A program made the position numbers and the translations under genes. 64,000 nt of DNA from Caulobacter sp. GTDB lineage: Bacteria; Pseudomonadota; Alphaproteobacteria; Caulobacterales; Caulobacteraceae. The DNA is taken from assembly GCF_017744445.1 (NCBI RefSeq), contig NZ_JAGIBH010000169.1, forward strand, positions 1 to 64,000. Direction: 5' to 3'. The notes under the pieces are model-generated. The model saw only the letters and a list, made by a program, of their open reading frames with translations. It searched no databases and had not been told where the DNA came from. This document shows positions 61,966-64,000 of the stretch, piece by piece (the stretch's first letter is position 1; the number at the start of each line of letters is the position of its first letter).

Positions 61966-63195
61966 TCAGGTCACGGATTCTTGGTCGCAAAGGCCGACAG
62001 CGGCCTTGAAGCGACCCAGAACGAGCAGGCGCGCGCGCGCCTCTCCTTCGGTTGCAAGCTTCGGGCCGTCAAGCGGGCTTGAGATCAGCGGCAAGGCGGG
62101 GCGCGCCGAGGCGGGAATGGCGGTCAGCCTCGCGCGATCGGCGGCGGAGAGGCTGGCCGCCCTGCCCTTCAGCGCGGTGACGGTCAGGGCCGTATCGCCA
62201 GCGGTGACTCCCCAGCGGCCGTCCCAGATGCCGGCCTGACCAGGCGCGAGCTCCAGCGCCGCCAGGCCGCCGCGCGCGGTCTCGCCGGCGTCGCGGCAAA
62301 TCAGGACATCGTCGCCGGCTTCGATCCGCGCACCGGACAGAGTGGCGGCGAAGGTTTCGCCGGATCGGATCCGCTGGACTAGGCGCTCCAGCCGCTCGCC
62401 GCGCGGCGGTCGCTCGGTTCCGGCAGCGCATAGCAGGGCGGCGGCCAGATGGGCGGCGGCGACGTCGCGCGGCAGGCGGATCGTCCCGACGGCGTCGACG
62501 GTGAAACACGGCGGCGAAAGCGAAGTCGCCTCCATCGGGGATATCTCCCCTGCCCCGGCGGCACGCGCTCGCGCACGGGCGTAGCGCAGATCCTCATTGG
62601 CCGGATCGTCCAGCCAGGTCTCGCCCTGATCGGCCAGGGCCTGCCGGATCTCGTCGCGGGACAGGCTCAGCAGCGGCCTCAGCAGGAAGACGTCGCGCCC
62701 CTCCGGCCAGACCGGTGACGGCGCCCATTCGCGGGGGTCGGAAACGCTGGAGCCCTCGGCCCGCATGGCCGCGCCCTCGGCCAAGTCGCTGGCGGTGTGG
62801 CCTAGCAGCAGGACCTTGGCGCCGGCGGCGCGAGCAGCCTCCGCCAGCAGGGCGTGCCGGGCTCGGCGAGCGGCGGCGGGCAGACCCGTCTTCGGCTTGT
62901 CGCCGGTCCAGACCAGGGCTTGAGCCTCGGCGCCCAAGGCGCGCGCCTTGGCGACGGCTTCAGCGGTCCAGCGGTCGCTGCCGGCCTGGAGGCCATGATC
63001 GACGACCAGGGCCAGCACGGGGCGGCCCAGATCCAAGGCCGCCTTCAGCAGGAACAGGGAGTCGCCGCCTCCCGAAAAGCCGACGGCCAGCGGAGCGGCG
63101 GAGGCCGGATCGAGGCGTTGGTCGAAGATGGCGCGAACATTATAAATTCCGATATCCCCTTCATTGCCTTCCTGGGCCTTGTGCCCAGGATCCAT
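61966..63195 (-). CDS. tilS: tRNA(Ile)-lysidine synthase
   Basis: A 409-residue ATP-dependent enzyme that modifies the anticodon C34 of the AUA-reading tRNA-Ile. The N-type ATP pyrophosphatase loop is AVGFSGGGDSLFLLKAAL (about residues 37-54), followed by LALVVDHGLQAGSDRWTAEAV (about 61-81), LLLGHTASDLAEG (histidine near 132) and LLRPLLSLSRDEIRQ. The only ATG in frame before the P-loop is at 63195, and it and the first dozen codons lie inside the palindromic repeat 63165-63303. GGCGGAACC precedes it. A non-ATG start downstream remains possible. Confidence 0.92.
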   Translation of the reverse strand: MDPGHKAQEGNEGDIGIYNVRAIFDQRLDPASAAPLAVGFSGGGDSLFLLKAALDLGRPVLALVVDHGLQAGSDRWTAEAVAKARALGAEAQALVWTGDKPKTGLPAAARRARHALLAEAARAAGAKVLLLGHTASDLAEGAAMRAEGSSVSDPREWAPSPVWPEGRDVFLLRPLLSLSRDEIRQALADQGETWLDDPANEDLRYARARARAAGAGEISPMEATSLSPPCFTVDAVGTIRLPRDVAAAHLAAALLCAAGTERPPRGERLERLVQRIRSGETFAATLSGARIEAGDDVLICRDAGETARGGLAALELAPGQAGIWDGRWGVTAGDTALTVTALKGRAASLSAADRARLTAIPASARPALPLISSPLDGPKLATEGEARARLLVLGRFKAAVGLCDQESVT

Positions 63196-63303
63196 GGTTC
63201 CGCCAGGCTCGGCGCAGTAGGTGAGCGCCGCTTGCGTGGGCGCCCAGTCTCCAACGTCTGATCTGCTGAACGATGGGCCCTAGGCACAAGGCCTAGGGAA
63301 GCA
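63165..63303. repeat. 139-base element with imperfect 30-base inverted ends, copy 2
   Basis: Ends at 63165-63194 and 63274-63303 are near reverse complements, and both match the ends of the element at 27478-27617. The inner block GAGCGCCGCTTGCGTGGGCG is shared exactly. It lies in the cpoB-tilS gap and covers the start of tilS. Confidence 0.88.
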
Positions 63304-63327
63304 AGAATTGGATAGGACGCAGTTCGC

Positions 63328-64000
63328 CTAGGAGCACTTCGCCGCGACGCGGGTCGAGGCCGCGCGCGAGGTCACCTGGGCCGGGGCCTTGGGATAGCGC
63401 TTGGAAAGCTCGTCCAGGGTGCGGCAGGCGTCGGTGGTCTTCTTCAGCGCCACCAGCGAGCGGGCCAGCTTCAGCGTCGCGTCCGGTCCCCAGGTCGTCT
63501 GCGGCCAGCCGCGGATCGCGCCGATATAAGCGCCGGCGGCGTCGCTATAGGCCTCGCGCACGAACAGGGTCTCGCCCCACCAGTACTTGGCCTCGGCCGA
63601 GCGGGTGCTTTCCGGGTAGTTGGCCACGAAGGCCGAGAAGGCCTGTTCGGCATTGGCGTAGTCGCCGGCCAGCAGCAGGTCCTTGGCCTGCTTGAAGGCC
63701 ACGGCCGGATCGGCCGGCGGCGCGGGCGGCGGCGGGGTGGTCCCCACGGCCGGCGCGGCGACCTGGGCGGCGGCGGCCGTCTGCAGGTCGGCCAGGGTCT
63801 TTTCGACGGCGGCCAGGCGCTGCTCCAGCGCGTCGGCGCGGGCCTTCTGGTCGGCGGCGGCGCGATTGGCCTTGGTCAGCTCGAAATTGGCCGTCTCGTT
63901 CTGGCCGTTCAGCTTGGTCAGGGTCTGTTCCAGGTCGCCGACGCGCTCGTTCAGCGCGCCGATCTGGGCGTCGGTCTCGGCCGGCTGCACCACGACGGGC
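63328..64000 (-). CDS. cpoB: Cell division coordinator CpoB / YbgF, C-terminal part (cut by window edge)
   Basis: The last 223 residues of a periplasmic Tol-Pal-associated protein; the start lies beyond 64000. It shows an N-terminal coiled coil (IGALNERVGDLEQTLTKLNG.., ADALEQRLAAVEKTLADLQ), a proline-rich linker (TTPPPPAPPADP), and a TPR domain (FKQAKDLLLAGDYANAEQAFSAF.., STRSAEAKYWWGETLFVREAYSDAA). The order cpoB, tilS, ftsH on this strand is a known alphaproteobacterial arrangement after tolB-pal. It coordinates outer-membrane constriction with peptidoglycan synthesis in the family. Confidence 0.94.
   Translation of the reverse strand, partial: PVVVQPAETDAQIGALNERVGDLEQTLTKLNGQNETANFELTKANRAAADQKARADALEQRLAAVEKTLADLQTAAAAQVAAPAVGTTPPPPAPPADPAVAFKQAKDLLLAGDYANAEQAFSAFVANYPESTRSAEAKYWWGETLFVREAYSDAAGAYIGAIRGWPQTTWGPDATLKLARSLVALKKTTDACRTLDELSKRYPKAPAQVTSRAASTRVAAKCS

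Overview
The window is a 64 kb piece of a GC-rich alphaproteobacterial chromosome, most probably Caulobacter or a close relative. The support is a large secreted protein (11615-14077) whose two ends read like the Caulobacter S-layer protein RsaA, a GTTC-N7-GTTC SOS box upstream of imuA, a serine palmitoyltransferase with its own acyl carrier protein, the dense high-GC coding style, and several families of short palindromic intergenic repeats. No plasmid, phage, transposase or CRISPR array was seen.

Layout. Positions 1-25300 carry, in canonical order on the minus strand, the transcription/translation cluster tRNA-Trp, secE, nusG, rplK, rplA, rplJ, rplL, rpoB (partial). The cluster is split by three blocks of unrelated genes. 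Between nusG and rplK lie a rifamycin ADP-ribosyltransferase, a small membrane protein, a sphingolipid gene pair (ACP and serine palmitoyltransferase) and a czcCBA metal efflux operon led by a small Cys/His-rich exported protein. Between rplA and rplJ lie the RsaA-like protein, a flavoprotein, a hydrolase-HIT fusion, and a TetR/quinone reductase pair. Between rplL and rpoB lie two GYF_2-domain membrane proteins, a Tat-exported BNR-repeat protein, a chemoreceptor and a small membrane protein.

Positions 25500-35500 hold a lipoprotein, ferredoxin-NADP reductase, moeA, a membrane-bound nucleotide-sugar dehydratase, a DUF6624-like exported protein, a TonB-dependent receptor and an NCS1/CytX-type permease. 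Positions 35600-46600 are rich in DNA-damage genes: the SOS mutasome imuA-imuB-dnaE2, then the base-excision glycosylases mpg and mug. Between these lies a single-chain biotin-dependent carboxylase, and a crotonase follows mug.

Positions 46600-64000 hold a VanZ-like protein, serA and serC (with a structured leader), two small Caulobacter-type unknowns, a hybrid histidine kinase, a PhzF-like epimerase, a nucleotidyltransferase-like protein with thiD, a single receiver protein, folP, a second hybrid kinase, ftsH, tilS and the start-less end of cpoB (Tol-Pal region).

At least four families of short palindromic repeats punctuate the window. One copy appears to sit in frame inside imuB, and another appears to supply the start codon of tilS.
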